The notes under the pieces: model-generated | What the model saw: the letters and a program-made list of their open reading frames with translations, nothing else | What the model was told of the DNA's origin: nothing | The model's database searches: none | Shown here: positions 23,682-31,849 of the stretch, one piece after another | Numbering within the stretch: the first letter of the stretch is position 1 | Layout of the letters: each line of letters begins with the position of its first letter | Translations under genes and position numbers: made by a program | NCBI RefSeq assembly: GCF_021545785.1 | Contig: NZ_CP079801.1 | Span: 2,662,001 to 2,726,000 of the forward strand | Length of the DNA: 64,000 bases | Direction of reading: 5' to 3' | Source: Halopseudomonas maritima | Lineage (GTDB): Bacteria; Pseudomonadota; Gammaproteobacteria; Pseudomonadales; Pseudomonadaceae

Positions 23682-25130
23682 TCAGCCTTCCAGCTTCTTG
23701 CGCAGCAGTTCGTTGACCTGCTGCGGGTTGGCCTTGCCCTTGGAGGCCTTCATGGCCTGACCGACGAAGAAGCCGAACATCTTGCCGCGCTTGGCTTCGT
23801 CGCTGGCGCGGTACTGCTCCAGTTGCTCGGCGTTGGCGGCCAGCACCTCATCCAGCATGGCTTCGATGGCGCCGCTGTCGGTGACCTGCTTCAGCCCCTT
23901 GGCTTCGATGATGGCATCGGCAGAGTCGCCTTCGCCGGCGGCCAGTGCCTCGAACACCATCTTGGCGATCTTGCCGCTGATGGTGTTGTCCTTGATGCGC
24001 AGGATCATGCCGCCCAGCTGATCGGCGCTGACCGGCGACTGCTCGATCTCCAGGCCTTGCTTGTTGAGCAGGCTGGACAGCTCGCCCATCACCCAGTTGG
24101 CGGCCAGCTTGGCGTCACCACAGGTTTTCTGCACCTGTTCGAAGTAGTCAGCCAGTTCGCGGCTGGCGCTCAAGACGCTGGCGTCGTAGGTCGACAGGCC
24201 AAACTGGCTTTCGAAGCGCTCGCGCTTCTGTTGCGGCAGCTCCGGCAGTTCGCCACGAACCTCTTCAATAAAGCTCGGCTCCAGTACCACGGGTAGCAGG
24301 TCCGGGCAGGGGAAGTAGCGGTAGTCGTTGGCTTCTTCCTTGCTGCGCATGGAGCGGGTTTCGTCCTTGTTCGGATCGTACAGGCGGGTTTCCTGTACCA
24401 CCTTGCCGCCGTCTTCGATCAGCTCGATCTGGCGCTGGACTTCGGTGTTGATCGCCTTTTCGATAAAGCGGAAGGAGTTTACGTTCTTGATCTCGCAGCG
24501 GGTACCGAACTCGCTTTGACCCTTGGGGCGGACCGAGACGTTGCAGTCGCAGCGCAGCGAGCCTTCGGCCATGTTGCCGTCGCAGATGCCCAGATAACGC
24601 ACCAACGAGTGAATGGTCTTGGCGTAGGCGACCGCTTCCTTGGCACTGCGCATGTCCGGCTCGGAGACGATCTCCAGCAGCGGGGTGCCGGCGCGGTTGA
24701 GGTCGATGCCGCTCATGCCGTGGAAGTCTTCGTGCAGACTTTTGCCGGCGTCTTCTTCCAGATGCGCACGGGTCACGCCGACGCGCTTGACGGTGCCGTC
24801 TTCCAGGGTGATGTCCAGGTGGCCCTTACCGACGATCGGGTGATCCATCTGGCTGGTCTGGTAGCCCTTGGGCAGGTCCGGGTAGAAGTAGTTCTTGCGC
24901 GCGAAAACGTTGGTCATGCCAATCTCGGCGTCGATCGCCAGACCGAACTTGACCGCGTTACGCACGGCGCCGGCGTTGAGCACCGGCAGGGTGCCCGGCA
25001 TGCCCAGATCAACCAGGCTGGCCTGGGTGTTGGCTTCGGCGCCGAAGGTGGTGGCGCTGCCGGAGAAGATCTTCGAGGCGGTGGTGAGCTGGGCGTGGAT
25101 TTCCAGCCCGATGACGATTTCCCATTGCAT
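23682..25130 (-). CDS. gatB: Asp/Glu-tRNA(Asn/Gln) amidotransferase subunit B
   Basis: The protein has 482 residues. GatB binds misacylated Glu-tRNA(Gln) or Asp-tRNA(Asn) and phosphorylates the acyl group for amidation. MQWEIVIGLEIHAQL opens the protein. The GTPLLEIVSEPDMRS block and FEEIR-type region are conserved, and a C-terminal YqeY-like tail ends FFVGQAMKASKGKANPQQVNELL. A TTG at 25139 could extend the frame by three codons, but the ATG at 25130 has AGAGGA 9 nt upstream and matches homologues. It is the last gat gene, 14 bp after gatA. Confidence 0.96.
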   Translation of the reverse strand: MQWEIVIGLEIHAQLTTASKIFSGSATTFGAEANTQASLVDLGMPGTLPVLNAGAVRNAVKFGLAIDAEIGMTNVFARKNYFYPDLPKGYQTSQMDHPIVGKGHLDITLEDGTVKRVGVTRAHLEEDAGKSLHEDFHGMSGIDLNRAGTPLLEIVSEPDMRSAKEAVAYAKTIHSLVRYLGICDGNMAEGSLRCDCNVSVRPKGQSEFGTRCEIKNVNSFRFIEKAINTEVQRQIELIEDGGKVVQETRLYDPNKDETRSMRSKEEANDYRYFPCPDLLPVVLEPSFIEEVRGELPELPQQKRERFESQFGLSTYDASVLSASRELADYFEQVQKTCGDAKLAANWVMGELSSLLNKQGLEIEQSPVSADQLGGMILRIKDNTISGKIAKMVFEALAAGEGDSADAIIEAKGLKQVTDSGAIEAMLDEVLAANAEQLEQYRASDEAKRGKMFGFFVGQAMKASKGKANPQQVNELLRKKLEG

Positions 25131-25144
25131 TGCTGTCAATCCTC

Positions 25145-26596
25145 TCAGTAGCCGGCCGGAGCGCGCTGGTGCCAGTCGGTAACCTGCTGGTACTGGTGCG
25201 CGATGTTGAGCAGACGGGCTTCGCTGAAGTAGGGCCCCAGCAGTTGCATGCCCAGCGGCAGACCGTTGGCAAACCCGGCAGGCAGGGCAACGCCCGGAAC
25301 GCCGGCCAGGTTGGCGGTAATGGTGTAGATGTCGGTCAGGTAGAGGCTGACCGGGTCGTCGATCTTCTCGCCGATCTTGAACGCCGGGGTCGGCGAGGTC
25401 GGGCAGAGAATGACGTCGACCTGCTCGTAGGCGGCCATGAAGTCGTTCTTGATCAGGCGGCGAATCTTCTGCGCCTGCAGATAGTAGGCGTCGTAGTAGC
25501 CAGCGGACAGCGCGTAGGCGCCAACCATGATGCGGCGTTTCACTTCGGCGCCAAAGCCTTCGGCGCGTGAGCGCTTGTACAGGTCGCTCAGGTCGGCCGG
25601 GTTCTCGCAGCGATAGCCAAAGCGCACACCGTCAAAGCGTGACAGGTTGGAGGAGGCTTCAGCTGGTGCGATGACGTAGTAGGCCGGGATCGCCAGCTCG
25701 GCATTTGGCAGGCTGATTTCCTTGACCTCGGCACCGAGCGCCTGGAACTGCTTGACGGCAGCGCTGATGGCATCAGCCGTGGCAGCATCCAGACCGGCGG
25801 AGAAGTACTCCTTCGGCAGGCCGATGCGCAGGCCCTTGAGCGAGTCATTCAGGCCGGCGCTGTAATCCGGTACCGGTTGGTCGACACTGGTGGAGTCCTT
25901 GGCATCAAAGCCAGCCATGACCTGCATCATCAGCGCGCAGTCTTCGGCGCTGCGGGCCATCGGGCCGCCCTGATCCAGGCTGGATGCGTAGGCGACCATG
26001 CCCCAGCGCGAAACGCGGCCGTAGGTCGGCTTCAGGCCAGTCAGGGCGGTGAAGCCAGCCGGTTGACGGATCGAGCCGCCAGTGTCGGTACCGGTGGCGG
26101 CGGCGCACAGGCGCGCGGCAACGGCCGAGGCGGAGCCGCCAGAGGAGCCGCCGGGTACCCGGTCGGTATCCCACGGGTTGCGGGTCGGGCCATAGAAGCT
26201 GGACTCGGTGGACGAGCCCATGGCGAACTCATCAAGGTTGGTCTTGCCGAGGCTGACCGCGCCGGCATCCAGAAAGCGCTGGGTAACGGTGGACTCGTAC
26301 GGCGAGATGAAGTTGTCGAGCATCTTCGAGCCGCAGCTGGTGCGCTGGCCCTGGGTGCAGAACAGGTCCTTGTGCGCCAGCGGGATGCCGGTCAGGGCGG
26401 TGGCGTTGCCGGCGGCAATGCGCGCATCGGCGGCCTTGGCTTGCTCCAGTGCGGACTCGGCGGTAACGGTGATATAGCTGTTGAGGCTGCCATCAAGCTG
26501 CTCGATGCGCTTGAGGTAGTGCTGGGTCAGCTCGACGCTCGACAGCGCCTTGCTCTGCAGGGCCTGGGACAGTTCGGCCAGCGTTTTTTCGTGCAT
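25145..26596 (-). CDS. gatA: Asp/Glu-tRNA amidotransferase subunit A (glutaminase)
   Basis: This 483-residue amidase-signature enzyme releases ammonia from glutamine and channels it to GatB. The catalytic Ser-Ser-Lys residues are visible: Lys in GIPLAHKDLFC (about 78), Ser in GTDTGGSIRQPAG (about 152), and the nucleophilic Ser in the preceding/neighbouring VPGGSSGGSA glycine-serine signature. The gene lies between gatC (29-bp gap) and gatB. Together they supply Asn-tRNA and/or Gln-tRNA by the indirect route. Confidence 0.97.
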   Translation of the reverse strand: MHEKTLAELSQALQSKALSSVELTQHYLKRIEQLDGSLNSYITVTAESALEQAKAADARIAAGNATALTGIPLAHKDLFCTQGQRTSCGSKMLDNFISPYESTVTQRFLDAGAVSLGKTNLDEFAMGSSTESSFYGPTRNPWDTDRVPGGSSGGSASAVAARLCAAATGTDTGGSIRQPAGFTALTGLKPTYGRVSRWGMVAYASSLDQGGPMARSAEDCALMMQVMAGFDAKDSTSVDQPVPDYSAGLNDSLKGLRIGLPKEYFSAGLDAATADAISAAVKQFQALGAEVKEISLPNAELAIPAYYVIAPAEASSNLSRFDGVRFGYRCENPADLSDLYKRSRAEGFGAEVKRRIMVGAYALSAGYYDAYYLQAQKIRRLIKNDFMAAYEQVDVILCPTSPTPAFKIGEKIDDPVSLYLTDIYTITANLAGVPGVALPAGFANGLPLGMQLLGPYFSEARLLNIAHQYQQVTDWHQRAPAGY

Positions 26597-26625
26597 GGGA
26601 GTAGTCTCTTGTCGGCGCGGCAGGA

Positions 26626-26913
26626 TTATTCGATGACCTTGGGAACCAGGTACAGACCTTCTTCGGTGGCCGGTGCGATGGCCTGGTAGGCGTCGCGCTG
26701 GTTGCTTTCGGTGACTTCGTCGGCGCGCAGGCGCTGGGTGGTTTCCAGCGGGTGGGCGAGCGGTGTGACGTTGCTGGTGTCCACCGCCTGCATCTTGTCG
26801 ATCAGGTCCAGAATGCCGGACAGTTTGGCGGTAGTAGCGGGGATTTCATCCTCGCTGATGGCGATACGGGCCAGATGCGCGATCTTTTCCACATCGGTGC
26901 GGTCCAGGGACAT
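26626..26913 (-). CDS. gatC: Asp/Glu-tRNA amidotransferase subunit C
   Basis: This 95-residue helical subunit stabilises GatA on GatB. MSLDRTDVEKIAHLARIAISEDEI, LSGILDLIDKMQAVDTSNVTPL and LRADEV are the standard GatC motifs. The frame is open further upstream to 27045. The ATG at 26913 is chosen because it has GGAG 9 nt upstream and the expected length. It is the first gene of the gatCAB operon and is divergent from mreB. Confidence 0.95.
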   Translation of the reverse strand: MSLDRTDVEKIAHLARIAISEDEIPATTAKLSGILDLIDKMQAVDTSNVTPLAHPLETTQRLRADEVTESNQRDAYQAIAPATEEGLYLVPKVIE

Positions 26914-27216
26914 GTGTAAAGCTCCATGTAGCCGGAAGAATTCCGGTTGGCTGCTGGCGACAGGCGCCGTTGGGTGGTTCGCCACGGGAAATGCGGGCAA
27001 AGGCGGGAATTTACCACAGCGCGCCTTGCCCAAAAACCCCGCCATTGTTAGAGTTGCGACACTTCCGGAGGTACCGATCAGCTACCTGTTTGCCCTGTTT
27101 TCTAAAGGCCTTTTGCCGCTATCCATCCCTGCGGCAATGCAGCGGGCAGGTGGCTTATCAGTGCTTTCTTTATATTTTTACCATTAACCCACGCGTCCTC
27201 GGGGTCTAGTCAACGC
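26914..27216. other. 303-bp divergent intergenic region gatC / mreB
   Basis: No convincing gene lies here. A TATATT at 27171-27176 may be a -10 for mreB, but no good -35 is visible. The mreB ATG lacks a strong Shine-Dalgarno; only GGGGT is nearby. No riboswitch or RNA gene was recognised. Confidence 0.4.
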
Positions 27217-28257
27217 ATGTTCAAAAAAATTCGTGGCATGTTTTCCAGTGATCTGTCCATCGACCTGGGCACTGCCAACACCCTCATTTACGTCCGCGAT
27301 CGTGGCATTGTGCTGGACGAACCGTCGGTGGTTGCCATTCGCACCACCGCCGGCAATCAGAAAAGTGTTGTTGCCGTTGGTACTGATGCCAAACGCATGC
27401 TGGGACGCACGCCCGGCAACATCCAGGCCATTCGTCCGATGAAAGACGGCGTTATCGCCGACTTCAGTGTCTGCGAAAAGATGCTGCAATACTTCATCAA
27501 CAAGGTGCACGAGAACAGCTTTATCCAGCCGAGCCCGCGTGTGCTGATCTGCGTACCGTGCAAGTCTACCCAGGTTGAGCGTCGGGCGATCCGTGAGTCA
27601 GCCCTGGGTGCTGGCGCCCGCGAGGTGTACCTGATCGAAGAGCCAATGGCTGCCGCCATCGGTGCCGGCCTGCCGGTTGAAGAGGCGCGCGGCTCCATGG
27701 TCGTGGATATCGGTGGTGGTACTACCGAGATCGCGCTGATCTCCCTTAACGGCGTGGTGTACGCTGAATCCGTCCGGGTTGGTGGTGACCGTTTTGATGA
27801 AGCCATCGTGACCTATGTACGCCGTAACTACGGCAGCCTGATCGGCGAATCCACCGCCGAGCGCATCAAGCAGGAAATCGGCGTCGCCTTCCCTGGTGGC
27901 GAAACCCTGGAAGTCGATGTTCGTGGGCGCAATCTGGCTGAGGGTGTGCCGCGCAGCTTTACCCTCAACTCCAACGAGGTGCTTGAAGCGCTGCAGGAGT
28001 CGCTGGCAACCATCGTACAGGCAGTCAAGAGCGCGTTGGAGCAATCTCCGCCGGAACTGGCTTCCGATATCGCCGAGCGTGGCCTGATTCTGACCGGCGG
28101 TGGTGCGCTGCTGCGTGATTTGGACAAGCTGCTAACCCAGGAAACCGGCCTGCCGGTAATTGTTGCCGAGGAGCCGCTGACCTGCGTTGCTCGCGGCGGT
28201 GGCCGTGCGCTGGAAATGATGGACCAGCACACCATGGATCTGCTGTCGACCGAGTGA
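27217..28257 (+). CDS. mreB: rod shape-determining actin homologue MreB
   Basis: This 346-residue actin-fold ATPase forms membrane-bound filaments that guide lateral peptidoglycan synthesis. It starts MFKKIRGMFSSDLSIDLGTANTLIY, with phosphate-1 motif DLGTANT, phosphate-2 motif MVVDIGGGTTEIALISL near residue 165, and adenosine motif ILTGGGALLRDLDKLL near 290. The N-terminal amphipathic MFKKIRGMF anchors it to the membrane. It opens an mreBCD-maf-rng-yhdP-nitrilase-tldD run and is divergent from gatCAB. Confidence 0.98.
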   Translation: MFKKIRGMFSSDLSIDLGTANTLIYVRDRGIVLDEPSVVAIRTTAGNQKSVVAVGTDAKRMLGRTPGNIQAIRPMKDGVIADFSVCEKMLQYFINKVHENSFIQPSPRVLICVPCKSTQVERRAIRESALGAGAREVYLIEEPMAAAIGAGLPVEEARGSMVVDIGGGTTEIALISLNGVVYAESVRVGGDRFDEAIVTYVRRNYGSLIGESTAERIKQEIGVAFPGGETLEVDVRGRNLAEGVPRSFTLNSNEVLEALQESLATIVQAVKSALEQSPPELASDIAERGLILTGGGALLRDLDKLLTQETGLPVIVAEEPLTCVARGGGRALEMMDQHTMDLLSTE

Positions 28258-28316
28258 GTCGGCTGCCGGCCCGCTGCTGCGCGGCGGGCCGTTGACCGCA
28301 ACACGCCAGTGGCTGC

Positions 28317-28331
28317 GAGGAACCTGCCATC
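28317..28331 (+). promoter_or_regulatory. RBS and probable non-canonical AUC start of mreC
   Basis: GAGGA (28317-28321) is followed after 7 nt by ATC (28329-28331). The ATC opens the frame reading KPLFIKGPSLGVRL, the conserved MreC N-terminus. No ATG, GTG or TTG exists in this frame between the stop at 28293-28295 and the GTG at 28377, which would cut into the signal-anchor helix. Confidence 0.6.
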
Positions 28332-29279
28332 AAACCGCTATTTATCAAGGGGCCGTCGCTCGGTGTCCGCCTGATTGTGCTCACGGTGTTGTCCATCGTG
28401 CTCATGGTGGTCGACGCCCGTTTTGACGCCCTCAAGCCCCTGCGCCATCAGCTCGGTCTGCTGGTGGCGCCGTTGTATTCGGCTGCTGAAATGCCGGTGC
28501 GGGCCTGGCAGTCGGTCTCCGAACTGACCACCAGTCGGGCCGAGCTGATTGCTGATAATGAGCGGCTGCGCGCCGAAGCGCTGCTAACCCAGCGCAAACT
28601 GCAAAAACTCGCCACCCTGACCGAACAGAACGTGCGCCTGCGCGAGCTGCTCAACTCCTCTTCGCTGGTGGACGAGCGGGTGCTGGTGGCTGAGCTTATC
28701 GGTGTGGACCCCAACCCCTTTACCCAACGCATCCTGCTCGACAAGGGCGAGGCCGATGGCGTGTTTCTGGGCCAGCCAGTGCTGGATGCCAGCGGGCTGA
28801 TGGGGCAGGTTGTCGAGGTGCTGCCGCATAGCGCTCGGGTGCTGCTGGTGACTGATGCATCCCACAGCCTGCCGGTGCAGATCAACCGTAATGGCCTGCG
28901 CGCCATTGCCAGCGGTACGGGTCGCAACGAGTGGCTGGAGCTGCGCTACGTGGGCGACACCGCCGACGTGCGCGAGGGCGACATTGTGGTCAGCTCAGGT
29001 CTTGGCCAGCGCTTCCCAGCCGGTTACCCGGTCGGTCGGGTGCAGGCGGTGACGCGGCACCCTGCTCAGTCCTTTGCCGAGGTGCGGGTCACGCCGTCGG
29101 CGCAGCTCAGTCGCAGCCGTTATCTGCTGTTGGTATTCAGCCCGGAAAGCGGTTATGGCGATGTGTTGCCGGCGCTGGAGCTGGGTGGCGAAGCGGCACC
29201 GAGTGCTGACGGGGCGGTACGAACTCCCGCTGCCGATAGCGAGGGCCAGCCGGCCGGGGAGGCAGCCAATGCAGACTAG
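28329..29279 (+). CDS. mreC: rod shape-determining protein MreC
   Basis: The protein has 316 residues if translation starts at the ATC, or 300 from the GTG at 28377. MreC is a bitopic inner-membrane scaffold whose periplasmic beta domains activate PBP2/RodA in the elongasome. Sequence order: short cytoplasmic KPLFIKGPS, membrane helix VRLIVLTVLSIVLMVV, coiled coil (about residues 70-110, LIADNERLRAEALLTQRKLQKL), then the MreC beta domain (VDPNPFTQRILLDKGEADGV, GLMGQVVEVLPHSARVLLVTD, GDIVVSSGLGQRFPAGYPVG). The C-terminus is a low-complexity tail. It overlaps mreD by 11 bp. The start codon is the odd feature. Confidence 0.93.
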   Translation: MKPLFIKGPSLGVRLIVLTVLSIVLMVVDARFDALKPLRHQLGLLVAPLYSAAEMPVRAWQSVSELTTSRAELIADNERLRAEALLTQRKLQKLATLTEQNVRLRELLNSSSLVDERVLVAELIGVDPNPFTQRILLDKGEADGVFLGQPVLDASGLMGQVVEVLPHSARVLLVTDASHSLPVQINRNGLRAIASGTGRNEWLELRYVGDTADVREGDIVVSSGLGQRFPAGYPVGRVQAVTRHPAQSFAEVRVTPSAQLSRSRYLLLVFSPESGYGDVLPALELGGEAAPSADGAVRTPAADSEGQPAGEAANAD

Positions 29280-29742
29280 TCTGGCGATCATCCTGAGTAT
29301 TGTGGTGGCGCTGCTGCTCAGCGTCATGCCGCTGCCCGAGCCGGTCAGCCTGGCCCGCCCGATGTGGCTGGCGCTGGTGCTCTCGTGCTGGGTCATGGCG
29401 CTGCCGCACCGGGTCGGCCTGCTGACCGCCTGGCTGGCAGGCCTGCTGTCGGACGTCTTGTTCGGCCAGCTGTTTGGACAAAACGCGCTGGTGATGACGC
29501 TGGTGGTCTGGATGGTGCTGCTGCTGTATCAACGCATTCGCCGCTTCCCACTGTGGCAGCAGAGCCTGGTAATGCTGCCGGTCTTTGGGATTGCGCAGAT
29601 GGTTGCACTCTGGCTCAACAGTCTGAGCGGCAACCGGCCGCCGACCTTACTGTTCTTGTTGCCTGCGGTAGTCAGTGCGGTGCTCTGGCCCTGGGTCTTC
29701 TCGTTGCTGCGCGGCGTACGTCGGCGTTTCCATGTCAATTGA
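29269..29742 (+). CDS. mreD: rod shape-determining protein MreD
   Basis: This 157-residue polytopic membrane protein has five or six hydrophobic segments. LPHRVGLLTAWLAGLLSDVLFGQLFGQNAL is the conserved MreD region, and the basic C-terminus ends RGVRRRFHVN. It partners MreC in the elongasome. The ATG at 29269 sits within the end of mreC and is preceded by GGGGAGG. It overlaps maf by 11 bp. Confidence 0.93.
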   Translation: MQTSLAIILSIVVALLLSVMPLPEPVSLARPMWLALVLSCWVMALPHRVGLLTAWLAGLLSDVLFGQLFGQNALVMTLVVWMVLLLYQRIRRFPLWQQSLVMLPVFGIAQMVALWLNSLSGNRPPTLLFLLPAVVSAVLWPWVFSLLRGVRRRFHVN

Positions 29743-30313
29743 ACTGCTGCTGGCCTCGGCCTCGCCACGCCGGCGCGAGCTGCTGGCGCAGATTGGTGTG
29801 CCCTGCACCCAGCGCCCCAGCGAGGTTGATGAGCGGGTATTGCCGGGCGAGACGCCCGAGGCCTACGTCGAGCGGGTGACCCGTGATAAGGCGCTGGCCG
29901 CGGTTGCTTCCAGCCCGGGGCGGGTGGTGCTGGCGGCGGACACCGCGGTGGTGCATCGCGGCCAGATTCTCGGCAAGCCGCATGACCGGGCTCATGCGCT
30001 GGAGATGCTGGGCAAGCTGTCTGCGGACGAGCATTGGGTGATGACCGCAGTGGCGGTCGCCCGGGACGAACGTATCGCGCTGCAGCGGGTCGATACCCGG
30101 GTCTGCTTCCGCCCCCTGAGTGCGCAGGAGCTGGCGGATTACTGGGATACCGGCGAGCCGGCAGACAAGGCTGGCGCCTATGGTATTCAGGGTCTGGGCG
30201 CGGTCTTTGTTGATCGTATCGAAGGTAGCTACAGCGCGGTGGTCGGGTTACCGCTGCGCGAGACCGCCAGTTTGCTTGAGGGCTTTGGCATTTCCTGCTG
30301 GCAACGGCCCTGA
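29732..30313 (+). CDS. maf: Maf-like nucleoside triphosphate pyrophosphatase (YhdE type)
   Basis: This 193-residue enzyme hydrolyses non-canonical NTPs, with preference for dTTP/UTP in the YhdE subgroup. LLLASASPRRRELLAQIG, RDKALAAV, LAADTAVVHRGQILGKP and the GAYGIQGLGAVFVDRIEGSYSAVVGLPL block are all present. The ATG overlaps the mreD end by 11 bp, the conserved mreBCD-maf-rng arrangement of gamma-proteobacteria. The link to shape or septum functions is suggested only by neighbourhood. Confidence 0.94.
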   Translation: MSIELLLASASPRRRELLAQIGVPCTQRPSEVDERVLPGETPEAYVERVTRDKALAAVASSPGRVVLAADTAVVHRGQILGKPHDRAHALEMLGKLSADEHWVMTAVAVARDERIALQRVDTRVCFRPLSAQELADYWDTGEPADKAGAYGIQGLGAVFVDRIEGSYSAVVGLPLRETASLLEGFGISCWQRP

Positions 30314-30375
30314 CGCGGCTGTTCCGGGCCTCCAATCACCGGTATTGTGGTGACAGACAAGAAGCGAGAGAGCCC

Positions 30376-31833
30376 ATGAGCGAAGAAATTCTCATCAATA
30401 TCACGCCGATGGAAACCCGCGTTGCGCTGGTCGAGAACGGCGTGCTGCAGGAAGTGCACGTCGAGCGTACCCAGCGCCGTGGCATCGTCGGCAATATCTA
30501 CAAGGGCAAGGTGGTGCGTGTACTTCCGGGTATGCAGGCGGCCTTTGTCGATATCGGGCTGGAACGGGCGGCCTTTATTCACGCCTCCGAAATCTCCCAG
30601 CGCGAGGGCCAGGCAGTAGAGCCGATCAGCGCCCTGGTGCACGAAGGCAAGGCGCTGGTGGTGCAGGTCACCAAGGACCCGATTGGCACCAAGGGCGCGC
30701 GCCTGACGACGCACCTGTCGGTCCCTTCACGCTATCTGGTGTACATGCCGCGCACGCCGCATGTGGGCATCTCGCTGAAAATCGAAGACGAAGCCGAGCG
30801 CGAGCGTCTGAAACAGGTTGTTGCTGACTGCCAGGAAAGTGAAGACATTGAGGAGGCTGGCGGTTATATCCTGCGCACCGCCGCCGAAGGCGCCAGGCCG
30901 GAGGATATTCTGGTCGACATTCGCTACGTGCGCCGTCTGTGGCAGCAGATCGCCCAGCAGATGGGCACCGCGCCGGCGCCCTCGGTGATCTACGAAGACC
31001 TGCCGCTGGCCCTGCGTACCCTGCGCGATCTGGCCAACCCCAGGCTGGAGAAGGTGCGTATCGACTCGCGTGAAACCTTTCAGAAGGTCGAACAGTTTGT
31101 GCACGAGCTGATGCCGGGGGTCGAGGAGCTGCTGGAGCACTACCCGGGTGAGCGGCCGATCTTTGATCTCTACAGCGTCGAAGACGAGATTCAGAAGGCC
31201 ATGGACCGGCGTGTGATGCTCAAGTCTGGCGGCCACTTGGTGATCGACCAGACCGAAGCGATGACCACCATTGACGTCAATACCGGCGCCTTTGTCGGCC
31301 ACCGCAACCTCGAAGAGACCATCTTCAAGACCAACCTCGAAGCGGCGACCGCAATTGCCCGCCAGCTGCGCCTGCGTAACCTTGGCGGCATCATCATCAT
31401 CGACTTTATCGACATGGAAGATGAGGAGCACCAGCGCCAGGTGCAGCGCACGCTGGAAAAGCAGCTGGAACGCGATCACGCCAAGACCAATATCATCGGC
31501 ATCACCGAGCTGGGCCTGGTGCAGATGACCCGCAAGCGCACCCGCGAGAGTCTTGAGCAGGTGCTGTGCGAGCCTTGTCCGAGCTGTCATGGTCGTGGCA
31601 TTCAGAAAACGCCGGAGACGGTGTGCTACGAAATCTTCCGCGAAATCCTGCGCGAGGCACGTGCCTATCAGGCTGGCTCCTACACGGTGCTGGCGTCGCA
31701 GGCGGTGATTGATCGCCTGCTGGACGAAGAGTCTGGCAACGTTGCTGATCTGGAGTTGTTTATCGAGCGACCGATCAAGTTCCAGGTGGAAACCATGTAC
31801 ACCCAGGAACAGTACGATGTGGTGCTGATGTGA
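30376..31833 (+). CDS. rng: ribonuclease G
   Basis: This 485-residue endoribonuclease matures the 5' end of 16S rRNA and degrades some mRNAs. The N-terminal S1-like domain has GNIYKGKVVRVLPGMQAAFVDIGLERAAFIH (about residues 39-69). The catalytic Asp residues lie in TTIDVNTGAFVG (about 304) and IIIDFIDMEDEEH (about 347). The zinc-link CEPCPSCHGRG is near residue 400. Length is normal for RNase G, without the scaffold tail of RNase E. It lies 62 bp after maf. Confidence 0.97.
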   Translation: MSEEILINITPMETRVALVENGVLQEVHVERTQRRGIVGNIYKGKVVRVLPGMQAAFVDIGLERAAFIHASEISQREGQAVEPISALVHEGKALVVQVTKDPIGTKGARLTTHLSVPSRYLVYMPRTPHVGISLKIEDEAERERLKQVVADCQESEDIEEAGGYILRTAAEGARPEDILVDIRYVRRLWQQIAQQMGTAPAPSVIYEDLPLALRTLRDLANPRLEKVRIDSRETFQKVEQFVHELMPGVEELLEHYPGERPIFDLYSVEDEIQKAMDRRVMLKSGGHLVIDQTEAMTTIDVNTGAFVGHRNLEETIFKTNLEAATAIARQLRLRNLGGIIIIDFIDMEDEEHQRQVQRTLEKQLERDHAKTNIIGITELGLVQMTRKRTRESLEQVLCEPCPSCHGRGIQKTPETVCYEIFREILREARAYQAGSYTVLASQAVIDRLLDEESGNVADLELFIERPIKFQVETMYTQEQYDVVLM

Positions 31834-31849
31834 TGGCAGGCTGATTCCG

